Positions 18,847-26,710 of a stretch of DNA of 64,000 nt are shown piece by piece. A program made the position numbers and the translations under genes. Source of the stretch: Fredinandcohnia quinoae. GTDB lineage: Bacteria > Bacillota > Bacilli > Bacillales > Bacillaceae_L. Each line of letters begins with the position of its first letter. Position 1 is the stretch's first letter. The stretch lies in assembly GCF_022427965.1 (NCBI RefSeq), contig NZ_JAKTTI010000016.1:1-64000 (forward strand), in the 5' to 3' direction. A model generated the notes under the pieces. That model had not been told where the DNA came from and searched no databases. It saw only the letters and a list, made by a program, of their open reading frames with translations.

Positions 18847-19548
18847 GTGGGGTCCAATATCATAAATAGAGACTCACTAAAGTCTTTACATCTATTTTCT
18901 GATCTTAATAATGAGGAAATCGAGTGTGTTCAAGAGCTTTCATATGTGAGCGTTTTTACTAAAAAGACTTTGATATTTGAACAATTTGAATCGATTAGGA
19001 ACATCTATTTTTTATTAAAAGGGCAAGTGAAGATCTATCGGATGGATCACCGAGGAAATGAACAAATTGTAAATATTGCAGTAACGAATGATATGTTTCC
19101 ACACATTGGTTACTTCCGCCCACAAATCTATCCAGCATATGCGGAAACAATGAAGGAATCAAAAGTTCTTTGCATACCAATCGAGAAATTCAGATGTATT
19201 GTTAAGAATTATTCATCAGTAAGTGAAAAATTGCTCCTCCTTCTTGAAGATAAAATCATCGATTTGCAAGCGAGACTTGAAGAAAAATTATTATATCCAC
19301 TGTGTGATCAAATTTTACTACTACTGTTAAGGATTTGTGATGCCTATGGAATCATGTGTAATGATGAATGGTATGTCATCCAAATTTTTCTTTCTAACCG
19401 GGACTTAGCAAATATTATCGGCTCCACCAGGGAAACAATAAATCGGTATTTAAATGATTTTAAGAAGGATGGTATTATCAATTACTCAGCAGAAGGCCAT
19501 TTATTAATCAATAAAAAGAAGATAAATGAGCTGATTTTACTTTCATAA
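18847..19548 (+). CDS. Crp/Fnr-family transcriptional regulator
   Basis: A 233-aa regulator: cyclic-nucleotide-binding-like beta-barrel at about residues 15-125, dimer helix at 125-160, winged HTH at 165-233. The recognition helix reads STRETINRYL. RET..R has the Arg-Glu-Arg pattern that in E. coli CRP reads TGTGA, and a perfect TGTGA-N6-TCACA site lies just upstream. There is no N-terminal cysteine cluster, so oxygen sensing of the FNR type is not indicated. The start is GTG after GGGAGGG. It is divergent from the Fur-boxed importer/chelatase operon and probably takes part in its control. Confidence 0.85.
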   Translation: MGSNIINRDSLKSLHLFSDLNNEEIECVQELSYVSVFTKKTLIFEQFESIRNIYFLLKGQVKIYRMDHRGNEQIVNIAVTNDMFPHIGYFRPQIYPAYAETMKESKVLCIPIEKFRCIVKNYSSVSEKLLLLLEDKIIDLQARLEEKLLYPLCDQILLLLLRICDAYGIMCNDEWYVIQIFLSNRDLANIIGSTRETINRYLNDFKKDGIINYSAEGHLLINKKKINELILLS

Positions 19549-19588
19549 TAAAGCGCGTGGCTTCTGTTTGGTAAAAGGAGATTAAACC

Positions 19589-19621
19589 TTGAATCATCAA
19601 GCATTCTGTGTCAAAATTTAA
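19589..19621 (+). CDS. possible 10-codon leader ORF
   Basis: AAAAGGAG followed 8 nt later by TTG opens a 10-codon frame (MNHQAFCVKI) ending in TAA 47 bp before the ATP-grasp gene. The ribosome binding site is well placed, but so short a frame may be chance. A leader or regulatory role is speculation. Confidence 0.2.
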   Translation: MNHQAFCVKI

Positions 19622-19668
19622 ATATTAGTGAATGCTAATTTTACGATAGATTTGAGGAGTTTGATCAT

Positions 19669-20853
19669 ATGGCTAATAAAGCAGTAATTTTAGGATGTAA
19701 TTATTATATAGGCCTAAGCACAATTAGATGCTTAGGGGTTCATGGTATACACACGGTTGCAGTAGACTATTCAACTGAAAATACATACGGTGCAGAATCT
19801 AAGTATTGTTCAGAACGACAAATTGCACCCCACTATCGAAAAGACACAGAAGGGTTTATTCGCTTTTTAAAAGACTATGCAAGTAAGCAAAGTTCACCAC
19901 CTGTACTCATTCCATGCCACGATAACTATGTTGAGGTGATTGATGAGTATTTAGATGAATTAAGGGAGTATTATCTTATTCCCCAAACTGAACAAGGCTT
20001 GTACATGAAGACGATGAATAAGGAATTATTACACAAGTTGGCGAGTGAACATGGGATCGCCGTTCCAGAAACATTGATGGTTGACGAAGAAAACCTATTT
20101 GAAAAGGTAGAAAGTACAATAAAATATCCGTGCTTAGTTAAACCAACTGATTCACCAGCATTTACATCCGTTTTTAGAAAGAAATTATTTAAGGTTTTTA
20201 ACAAAGAGGAATTAATTGAAGCGCTGGAAAAGTCTAAGAAGGCAAATCTAGAGGTTATTATCCAACGGATTATTCCAGGTTTTGATGATCATATGTATAC
20301 ATTTGATGCATATTTGAATCAAGATTCAAAGGTTACCCATTGGGTGACATGTCAAAAATACCGTCAATATCCGATAAATTTTGGGGCTTCGGTATATACT
20401 GGACAAAAATACGTTCCTGAATTATTTGATCTCGGTGCACCATTTTTGGAAAGTATTGGTTTTAAAGGTTTTGTTGAAATTGAGTTTAAAAAGGATGCAG
20501 AGACAGGAAAGTATTATTTAATTGAGCTAAATGTGAGAATAACGAATCTAAATCAATTATTATATAAGGTAGGCGTGAATTTCCCATACATCACATACCG
20601 TGAATTAACTGGGAATCCGGTCGAGCCAATGGCAGTTAAAAAGGATACAAATCTAGTATTTCGTTATACATATGAAGATATACTAGCTATTAAGGCATAT
20701 ATCAAGACAGGACAGCTAACGAAAGAGGAGATTAAGGAATCTTTACGAAAGCCAAGAGTTCATGCAATCTGGGATTGGGCAGATCCGAAACCAGGAATTG
20801 CATTTATGAAAATGATAGCTGCGAAGAAATTAAAGAAAAAGCTGAAACGTTAA
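19669..20853 (+). CDS. ATP-grasp carboxylate-amine ligase
   Basis: A 394-aa ATP-grasp enzyme, the class that activates a carboxylate as acyl phosphate and joins it to an amine. The N-terminal pre-grasp domain begins AVILGCNYYIGLSTIRCLG; the nucleotide-binding region has YPCLVKPTDSP (about 153-163); metal-binding residues are EIEF (270-273) and ELN (286-288). It resembles the branch holding D-aspartate ligases and other amino-acid ligases more than carbamoyl phosphate synthases. GAGGAG precedes the ATG. First gene of a four-gene operon with a Mur-ligase paralogue and an Asp/Glu racemase, suggesting that it ligates an amino acid, perhaps a D-form. The exact substrate is unknown. Confidence 0.82.
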   Translation: MANKAVILGCNYYIGLSTIRCLGVHGIHTVAVDYSTENTYGAESKYCSERQIAPHYRKDTEGFIRFLKDYASKQSSPPVLIPCHDNYVEVIDEYLDELREYYLIPQTEQGLYMKTMNKELLHKLASEHGIAVPETLMVDEENLFEKVESTIKYPCLVKPTDSPAFTSVFRKKLFKVFNKEELIEALEKSKKANLEVIIQRIIPGFDDHMYTFDAYLNQDSKVTHWVTCQKYRQYPINFGASVYTGQKYVPELFDLGAPFLESIGFKGFVEIEFKKDAETGKYYLIELNVRITNLNQLLYKVGVNFPYITYRELTGNPVEPMAVKKDTNLVFRYTYEDILAIKAYIKTGQLTKEEIKESLRKPRVHAIWDWADPKPGIAFMKMIAAKKLKKKLKR

Positions 20854-20898
20854 TTTGAATGTTACCCTTATAATTGTTTATGAAAAGAGGTAGAAGCA

Positions 20899-22494
20899 AT
20901 GCTAAGCTTAAAAAAGCTTCTTCAATCGATAGAGGTGAAGGAAGCCTTTAACGAGAAGGACGTTACGATATCAGGAATCTCATATCATTCTGGGAAGGTA
21001 ACTGATGGGCATCTTTTTGTATGTATAAAAGGCTATAAAACAGATGGTCATAAATACATCCAACAAGCGATAGCAAATGGTGCAGTCGCAATAGTTGTTG
21101 AAGATTATCAAGAAGAAATAGAACTACCCCAATATGTGGTGGAAAATGGCAGAATTGCGTTGGCAAGGTTGGGTGCTTATTTCTATGGATTCCCTTCAGC
21201 TAAGATGAATATGATTGGAATAACAGCGACAAATGGTAAGACAACGACCTCTTTTATGACGAATGCAATTCTGGAAAATGAAGGCTTTCGAACAGGACTA
21301 ATTGGAACAGTGTCGGTTAAAATTGATGATGTTTCAATTCCATCAGAGCTTACAACTCCCGAATCACTTGATTTACAAAATTATTTAAACCAGATGGTAG
21401 ATAAAGATATCTCACATGTAACAATGGAGGTTTCTTCTTCAGCATTAGAGCTACACCGTGTGGAAAGTGTTGAGTATGATATTGTAACCTTCAATAATAT
21501 TAGTCGTGAGCATATTGATTCACATGGGTCTTTTGAAAGATATGTTGAAATCAAATCCGGACTGATTCGAAATGCGAGTGAAAAGAGCTTTGCTGTATTG
21601 AATCTTGATGACCCATATTCTGCATCTCTTGTAGACAAAACGAAGGCAAATGTTATTACCTTTGGTGTAGAAAATAAAGAGGGGCATCTTACTTGTAAAA
21701 ATTTGGATTTAACAACGGGTCGAGCGAAATTTACGGTTCAAATTTTAAAGCCGATCAAACGATTTGATTTTGAATATGGACCAGGTGAATTTGATGTAGA
21801 GCTTGCTGTACCAGGTCTTCATTCTGTCCATAATTCGATGGTTGCAATTACGATTGGCCTTCTATGTGGTGTTTCAATTGAGACTATTCAACATTCACTT
21901 AAAACATTTGGTGGGGTTGAAAGGCGATTTGAGTTTATATTTGAAGATGATATAAAAGTGATCGATGATCATTTTGCGAATGCTGGAAATATCAATGTTA
22001 CATTACAAACTTTACAATATATGGACTATGAAAAGCTTCATCTCGTATACGCTATACGTGGTGAAAGAGGGCCAACCGTAAATCGGGAAAATGCAGAGAC
22101 AATTGCAAAATGGTCGTCAATGCTAGGTTTTAATGAGATAATTGCTACAAAGAGTGTATCTCATGTAACCTCAAAGGATCGCGTAACAGATGAAGAGACA
22201 CAAGTATTTGAAGAGGTTATGTCCCAAGCTGATATTAAAGTAAATATGTATGATGAGCTACCAGAGGCAATCAACCAAGCGCTTCACGAAGCCAATCCTG
22301 GCGATTTAGTACTTCTAGCAGGTTGTCAAGGAATGGATTATGGTGCGGGAATTGCATTACAGCAGCTTACACAGTTAAATAAGGATATCCCAGTTGGGAA
22401 GCTATTTTATCCAATCCGTAATCGTGTAGCAGGTGTTTCAGAGGAGCAAAGGGAAATCATCTTACAGCATGTCTTTCACAAAACGCAAAAATAA
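20899..22494 (+). CDS. Mur ligase family protein (MurE paralogue)
   Basis: A 531-aa Mur ligase with all three domains in MurE order. ATP loop GITATNGKTTT is at 107-117, MEVSS at 176-180, and the lysine that is carbamylated in MurE is K219 (YVEIKSGL). It departs from MurE at the substrate end: the VDYAHTPD motif is replaced by IDDHFANAG (355-363), the DNPR diaminopimelate motif is absent (SVSHVTSKDRV at 419-429), and GKGHE is replaced by GCQGMDYG. So it probably adds an amino acid to something other than UDP-MurNAc-dipeptide. The gap to the ATP-grasp gene is 45 bp, same strand. Confidence 0.85.
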   Translation: MLSLKKLLQSIEVKEAFNEKDVTISGISYHSGKVTDGHLFVCIKGYKTDGHKYIQQAIANGAVAIVVEDYQEEIELPQYVVENGRIALARLGAYFYGFPSAKMNMIGITATNGKTTTSFMTNAILENEGFRTGLIGTVSVKIDDVSIPSELTTPESLDLQNYLNQMVDKDISHVTMEVSSSALELHRVESVEYDIVTFNNISREHIDSHGSFERYVEIKSGLIRNASEKSFAVLNLDDPYSASLVDKTKANVITFGVENKEGHLTCKNLDLTTGRAKFTVQILKPIKRFDFEYGPGEFDVELAVPGLHSVHNSMVAITIGLLCGVSIETIQHSLKTFGGVERRFEFIFEDDIKVIDDHFANAGNINVTLQTLQYMDYEKLHLVYAIRGERGPTVNRENAETIAKWSSMLGFNEIIATKSVSHVTSKDRVTDEETQVFEEVMSQADIKVNMYDELPEAINQALHEANPGDLVLLAGCQGMDYGAGIALQQLTQLNKDIPVGKLFYPIRNRVAGVSEEQREIILQHVFHKTQK

Positions 22495-22544
22495 GAATAT
22501 ATGGTGAGCTTTGTTAGGTGGCTTTTGGAGGGACATACGTAAAA

Positions 22545-22964
22545 ATGAAGCAAATAATAAGAGTAACCGTATTATTAATCTTAATATTTGTCGTCTATCT
22601 TGCATATAAAATTGATTTGACAGGTGAAGACCCTTCAGAATTTGTTAAAGAGGAAGAAGTAGTTGATCCAGTAAAACAAGGGACGATAACCATTTTTAAC
22701 ACAGATGAAACTTCAAATCTGCCGATCCAAGATACGGAATACACAATTATCGAGGCCGACACGAATAATTTAATTGAAATTGTCATGACGAATGAGGATG
22801 GAAAGGCAACAACAGAATTACTCGATTATGGCAATACCTATAAAATTAAGCAAATACGAATAATTGAGCCATATCAAATAGACGAAGAAGTATACAAGGT
22901 CGAAATTAATGAACCGGATAATGAGCTGAAGACCACTAATAGTAAGGCGGTTAGTACAGAATAA
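22545..22964 (+). CDS. membrane-anchored protein with SpaA/Cna-B-like domain
   Basis: A 139-aa protein with one N-terminal membrane segment (about residues 5-20) and an outer domain. Residues about 45-125 look like a prealbumin-like Cna-B/SpaA fold: GTITIFNTDETSNLPIQ, TEYTIIEAD, TNEDGKATTELLDYGNTYKIKQI, EVYKVEI. A GTG at 22518 is also in frame, but the ATG at 22545 directly precedes the membrane segment, with TTGGAGGG upstream (12-nt spacing, rather long). No sortase motif is seen. Its place inside the ligase/racemase operon suggests a surface role for the pathway's product, but this is inference. Confidence 0.7.
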   Translation: MKQIIRVTVLLILIFVVYLAYKIDLTGEDPSEFVKEEEVVDPVKQGTITIFNTDETSNLPIQDTEYTIIEADTNNLIEIVMTNEDGKATTELLDYGNTYKIKQIRIIEPYQIDEEVYKVEINEPDNELKTTNSKAVSTE

Positions 22965-22994
22965 AAAAGTCAAAAAATGAAACTAGGTGTTAAC

Positions 22995-23705
22995 ATGGAA
23001 GATAGGAGCTTAGGAGTAATAGGTGGAATGGGGCCAAAAGCGACATCTGTATTCTTTGAAAAAATCGTTGAAAATACAGAAGCTCATAAGGACCAAGACC
23101 ATATCAATATGATTATTCTTAATCATGCCACATTACCAGATCGTACGACTGCGATTCTGACTAATAATGATCATGATTTTTTAAATGTAGTGGAACATGA
23201 TATTAAACTCCTTGAGGGAGCTAATGTTTCTCATATTGCGATTCCATGTAATACATCCCATTATTTCTATGATCGGATGCAAGCGATGACGTCAGTTCCA
23301 ATCATCCATATGGTTGATGAAACGATGAAAAAGATTTATGAGAAGTACGGCGAACATACGAAGATTGGTATTATGGCCACGAGTGGAACGATCAGCAGTG
23401 GAATCTATAAGAAGACTTGTGATAAATATAATATGGAGCTGCAAATCCCTAACCAATTGCTCCAAGACCAAATTATGGATATTATCTATAACAAGGTTAA
23501 AAGTGATTTAAAGGTTGAAATTAAGGAAATTGATGAGATTGTATTTGATTTTATTAATAATGGGTGCAGTTGCGTTATTTTAGCATGTACTGAATTATCC
23601 TGTATAAAACTCAGTGAAGACGTGCAGAAATACTGCATCGATGCAATGGACGTTCTAGTTGAGAAATCGATTGAACTGTCAGGGAAAAAGAGAAAACAAT
23701 CATGA
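22995..23705 (+). CDS. aspartate/glutamate racemase family protein
   Basis: A 236-aa PLP-independent racemase of the Asp/Glu/hydantoin racemase superfamily (RacX/YgeA type). It opens LGVIGGMGPKAT, and the two catalytic cysteines are in PCNTS (C85) and ACTE (C198). It should interconvert L- and D-aspartate or another amino acid. A frame from 22977 exists, but the ATG at 22995 has CTAGGTG upstream and fits the family start. Last gene of the operon, followed by a clear terminator. The combination with an ATP-grasp ligase recalls the D-Asp ligase plus racemase pair of Enterococcus faecium. Confidence 0.85.
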   Translation: MEDRSLGVIGGMGPKATSVFFEKIVENTEAHKDQDHINMIILNHATLPDRTTAILTNNDHDFLNVVEHDIKLLEGANVSHIAIPCNTSHYFYDRMQAMTSVPIIHMVDETMKKIYEKYGEHTKIGIMATSGTISSGIYKKTCDKYNMELQIPNQLLQDQIMDIIYNKVKSDLKVEIKEIDEIVFDFINNGCSCVILACTELSCIKLSEDVQKYCIDAMDVLVEKSIELSGKKRKQS

Positions 23706-23720
23706 TTATATGATGTGTAA

Positions 23721-23751
23721 AGAACCTGTCTTTAATGGCAGGTTCTTTTTC
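23721..23751 (+). terminator. Rho-independent terminator of the ligase/racemase operon
   Basis: AGAACCTG (23721-23728) pairs with CAGGTTCT (23739-23746), followed by a T-run. Confidence 0.88.
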
Positions 23752-23874
23752 TGTCTAGCTCCAGCGCCTAGACCCTCGAGGTCAAATAACCTGATGCAAG
23801 AAAAGTCAAAGGGCGACTTTTTTGCATCAGAACATTTGCTTGTCGGGTCTAAACAAGGCGCTTGCGCTTTTCCG
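23751..23874. repeat. Bacillus intergenic hairpin repeat
   Basis: About 124 bp beginning CTGTCTAGCTCCAGCGCCTA and ending near GGCGCTTGCGCTTTTCCG. Outer arms (AGCGCCTAGACCC.. / ..GGGTCTAAACAAGGCGCT) are partly complementary and enclose a second perfect-like hairpin, GATGCAAG...CTTTTTTGCATC. I recognise the outer arms as a repeat found at many intergenic sites in Bacillus genomes. It carries no ORF of its own and may fold as RNA or a cruciform. Function unknown. Confidence 0.8.
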
Positions 23875-24061
23875 TTTGAAATATATTTGTAATATAATCC
23901 AACCGTGATTAGCTAAATTTTTATGTTATAATACAAAATACGTGCATATGTAACAAAATATGATTTTACTAACTTTTTTTTGGAGTTTTACAGAGATTTT
24001 TGTAAACTTTGATATTGATAGATTGATAGATTGTTAGAAATAGAAGGGAGACAGGAACGAT

Positions 24062-25339
24062 TTGAAACGGAGATTTCTCATTCTAGGGATTGGTTTTGTA
24101 TTAGGATTTAGTAGTTTATTGGTACCTTCGACAAATAAGGCGTTGGCAATCCAAAAAAACACTCAATTAGAAAAAGAAAAAGAGAAGGTTCAAGATAAAA
24201 AGTCAGATATTCATTCGGAAATTAACGATAAGAAGAATGAAATAGAAGCAAACCAGGCTGAACAATCGGAAGTTTCGAGTGAAATAAAACGATTAGATCT
24301 TGCGGTTGAAGATACGAAAGCAAAGATTCAAGAAAAAAATGCACAAATTAAAGAGACTAAGGAAGAAATTGAAAAGGTAAAAAAGGAAATAAAGGATTTG
24401 GAAGAGAGAATAGCAAAGCGGGACGAGCTTCTTAAGGACCGTATGCGCTCACTTCAAGAAAGCGGCGGAATGGTCAATTATCTAGATGTGATCATCGGTG
24501 CAAAAAGCTTCAATGACTTTATTAATCGTGTAAGCGCAGTTGCAACCTTTGTACAAGCTGATAAAGACATTATCACATCACATCAAGATGATATTGCCTT
24601 GCTTGAAGATAAGGAAAAGGAAGTTAAGGGTTTATTAGCAGCACAAACGAAACAAAAGGCTGAGCTTGATGGTCTTCAAGAAACTCTTAATGCCCAAATT
24701 AGCGAAAAGAACAAACAGATGGCTCAATTAAAAGTTCAAGAAGAAGAAATGCATGCTGAACTAGGTGCACTCGAAGATACTGAAGAATTACTTGCTTCTC
24801 AGGAAAAGGCGATTCAGAAAGAAATTGAAGCATGGAATAGAAGACAGAAGGAAATCGAAGAGGAACGAAAAAGACAAGAGGCTAACGGAGGCACATACAC
24901 TCCACCAGTATCAGGTGGGTTGTTTATTCGACCAGCGACAGGGCGTATTACATCGGAGTATGGTCCTCGTTGGGGAACCTTCCATTTCGGATTTGATATT
25001 GGTAAAGGTGGACGAGATGTAGTGCCGGTATATGCTGCAGCTGGAGGAACTGTTTCCAGGTCCCGCCTAGAAAGCAGTTACGGGAATGTAATCATGCTTA
25101 CTCATTATATTAATGGAAAACAAATGACAACAGTATACGCCCATCTTGATAAGCGTGTAGTTGGATTGTATGACCGCGTGGAACAAGGTCAATTAATTGG
25201 TTACATGGGGAACACTGGCGATTCAACTGGACCCCACCTGCATTTTGAAATATATGAAGGTCCATATTCACCTGAGCAATATGCAAATGGACGAACAGGA
25301 CCTACAAACTCTGTTAACCCAAGAAAATATATTAACTAA
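24062..25339 (+). CDS. secreted peptidoglycan hydrolase, coiled coil plus M23 peptidase
   Basis: A 425-aa exported protein: signal peptide at 1-30 (cleavage near NKALA), a long charged coiled coil (about 33-110 and 170-275) and a C-terminal LytM/M23 metalloendopeptidase. The zinc motifs are visible as FHFGFDIG and HLHFEI, with TTVYAHLD between. The build is like EnvC/CwlO-type hydrolases, which cut peptide stems during growth or separation and are usually held inactive by a partner. The start is TTG at 24062, with AAGGGAG upstream. It is monocistronic with its own terminator. The hydrolase class is sure, the role in growth inferred. Confidence 0.9.
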   Translation: MKRRFLILGIGFVLGFSSLLVPSTNKALAIQKNTQLEKEKEKVQDKKSDIHSEINDKKNEIEANQAEQSEVSSEIKRLDLAVEDTKAKIQEKNAQIKETKEEIEKVKKEIKDLEERIAKRDELLKDRMRSLQESGGMVNYLDVIIGAKSFNDFINRVSAVATFVQADKDIITSHQDDIALLEDKEKEVKGLLAAQTKQKAELDGLQETLNAQISEKNKQMAQLKVQEEEMHAELGALEDTEELLASQEKAIQKEIEAWNRRQKEIEEERKRQEANGGTYTPPVSGGLFIRPATGRITSEYGPRWGTFHFGFDIGKGGRDVVPVYAAAGGTVSRSRLESSYGNVIMLTHYINGKQMTTVYAHLDKRVVGLYDRVEQGQLIGYMGNTGDSTGPHLHFEIYEGPYSPEQYANGRTGPTNSVNPRKYIN

Positions 25340-25346
25340 CCGAAAT

Positions 25347-25378
25347 AACCCCATCCAAATAGGATGGGGTTTTATTTT
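25347..25378 (+). terminator. terminator of the M23 hydrolase gene
   Basis: AACCCCATCC (25347-25356) pairs with GGATGGGGTT (25362-25371), followed by TTTATTTT. Confidence 0.9.
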
Positions 25379-25664
25379 GATAAATCTAGAGTGCGAGATC
25401 ACAGTGTTTTTCTCACACCCTATGTTGAAAAATAAACGGAAAATTTCCTCCTAAATTGAAAAATATCCTAATTTCCTTAAAAATAAAGGAAGCTTTTCCG
25501 GCTAAATGCCCAAAATCGCTGGATTTCGTCTTATTCAGAGAAGTTAACCGGAAATTCTCCGCTTATATCAGCTTCTTAAGCCTCCCTCTATACAATAGCC
25601 GGAAATTCTCCCCCTAAAAAGCAAGGTAAATTTCTTTATGATTAAGTGCTCTTACTATATTTAA
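25379..25664. other. gene-free stretch with degenerate ~50-bp repeat
   Basis: No ORF is supportable. The word CCGGAAATTCTCC or a close relative recurs near 25436, 25548 and 25599, with CCGGCTAAATGCC near 25498; the last three are about 50-51 bp apart. The repeat is too decayed to define a unit. Confidence 0.45.
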
Positions 25665-26363
25665 TTAAGGCTTGGCGATTCTTTTTATTTTTTCTAAGTT
25701 CAAGATTTGTATATCTCTTTGTCCTGACATGGATATGATTTCATCAGATACGAAAGTGACGAGCTTACGGCTAATTGTTTCAGGTGTGGTGCCAATCAAT
25801 GAAGCAAGTGCTTTTTTTGATATGGGTAGTTTGAACTTTCCATCCTTTGTATTCGCTCTGTCACTAAAGAGTAAGAGTACACTTGCTAACCGCTTTTCAA
25901 CTTCCATTAAGCTTAATAATGTCATCCACTCATCTGCTTGATGAATGATCTCATTTAATGCATGCATAAACCGTAGTGACATGTCGTGATTTCGTTCCAA
26001 TGTTTTAAGGAAATCCTGTCTATGAATTGTACAAATTGTTGTATCATCGATTGCTTCAGCATTTGCATAATGAATCTCTGATTGAAAAAGAGCAGTTTGA
26101 CCAAAAAAATCACCAGGAAACAACAATCGAACAATTTGCTCCTTCCCATCCTCAGCCACCTTATTGATTTTAATTAACCCTTTATTCACAATATATAACG
26201 TCTCAGATGTATCTCCTTCCCGAAAGATAAAATCCCCTTTACGGAAAATCCGATGATTCGTTTCCTTTTGTAAAATCTTTTCTTCCTCTGAATTCAAACC
26301 TTGGAAAATAGGTACAAGTCGTATACATGAATTGTCATGACTACAATCGTGATTACAGGACAT
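25665..26363 (-). CDS. FNR-like Crp-family regulator with N-terminal cysteine cluster
   Basis: A 232-aa regulator: sensor barrel (about 18-130), dimer helix and winged HTH (about 165-225). N-terminal cysteines are C3, C7 and C13, and a fourth is C111. E. coli FNR holds its oxygen-labile [4Fe-4S] cluster with C20, C23, C29 and C122, a very similar layout. The recognition helix TPETISRKL has the E..SR pattern of FNR. A perfect FNR half-site palindrome lies 109 bp upstream of the start. AAAGGAG is 13 nt from the ATG, so a rare upstream start cannot be excluded. Likely an oxygen- or redox-responsive regulator, differing from B. subtilis Fnr, whose cysteines are C-terminal. Confidence 0.83.
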   Translation of the reverse strand: MSCNHDCSHDNSCIRLVPIFQGLNSEEEKILQKETNHRIFRKGDFIFREGDTSETLYIVNKGLIKINKVAEDGKEQIVRLLFPGDFFGQTALFQSEIHYANAEAIDDTTICTIHRQDFLKTLERNHDMSLRFMHALNEIIHQADEWMTLLSLMEVEKRLASVLLLFSDRANTKDGKFKLPISKKALASLIGTTPETISRKLVTFVSDEIISMSGQRDIQILNLEKIKRIAKP

Positions 26364-26471
26364 AGCAATCGCAATCTCCTTTCGATTGTCCGTCTAGGGC
26401 TGCCGGACAGTTATCTTTCCTATATTTTATCTTATTCCCTTATTTAATGATGTGATTTAGCTCAATTAAAA

Positions 26472-26485
26472 TTGATTTGTATCAA
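26472..26485. promoter_or_regulatory. FNR box TTGATTTGTATCAA
   Basis: A perfect TTGAT-N4-ATCAA palindrome, the E. coli FNR consensus. It lies 109 bp upstream of the FNR-like gene (minus strand) and 226 bp upstream of odhA (plus strand). The nearer fit is autoregulation; control of odhAB is possible. Confidence 0.75.
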
Positions 26486-26609
26486 GGAGAATTCTCTCGT
26501 TTTAATTAACATGGAAGTAAGAAAATATAGAGAGTTGAAATGAAGATAAAGCATATAAGTTGAAATTCCAGAATTTCTCCCATATATTGAGGGAAACTAT
26601 GGAGAAATT

Positions 26610-26638
26610 GTGACAAAAGTGTGCTATAGTAGTATAGT
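26610..26638 (+). promoter_or_regulatory. probable sigma-A promoter of odhAB
   Basis: -35 GTGACA (26610-26615), 17-bp spacer, -10 TATAGT (26633-26638), about 70 bp before the odhA start. Confidence 0.5.
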
Positions 26639-26710
26639 ATTTTCTTTTGAATAGTTACCATCTTGTGTAGGGAAATTTTCCCTACTCGACTACATGGGGG
26701 CATGGGAACA

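Noticed and set aside
19588-19601. FNR-like palindrome CTTGAATCATCAAG
   Set aside because: Half-sites TTGA/TCAA are 4 bp apart, not the 6 bp needed for the FNR consensus.
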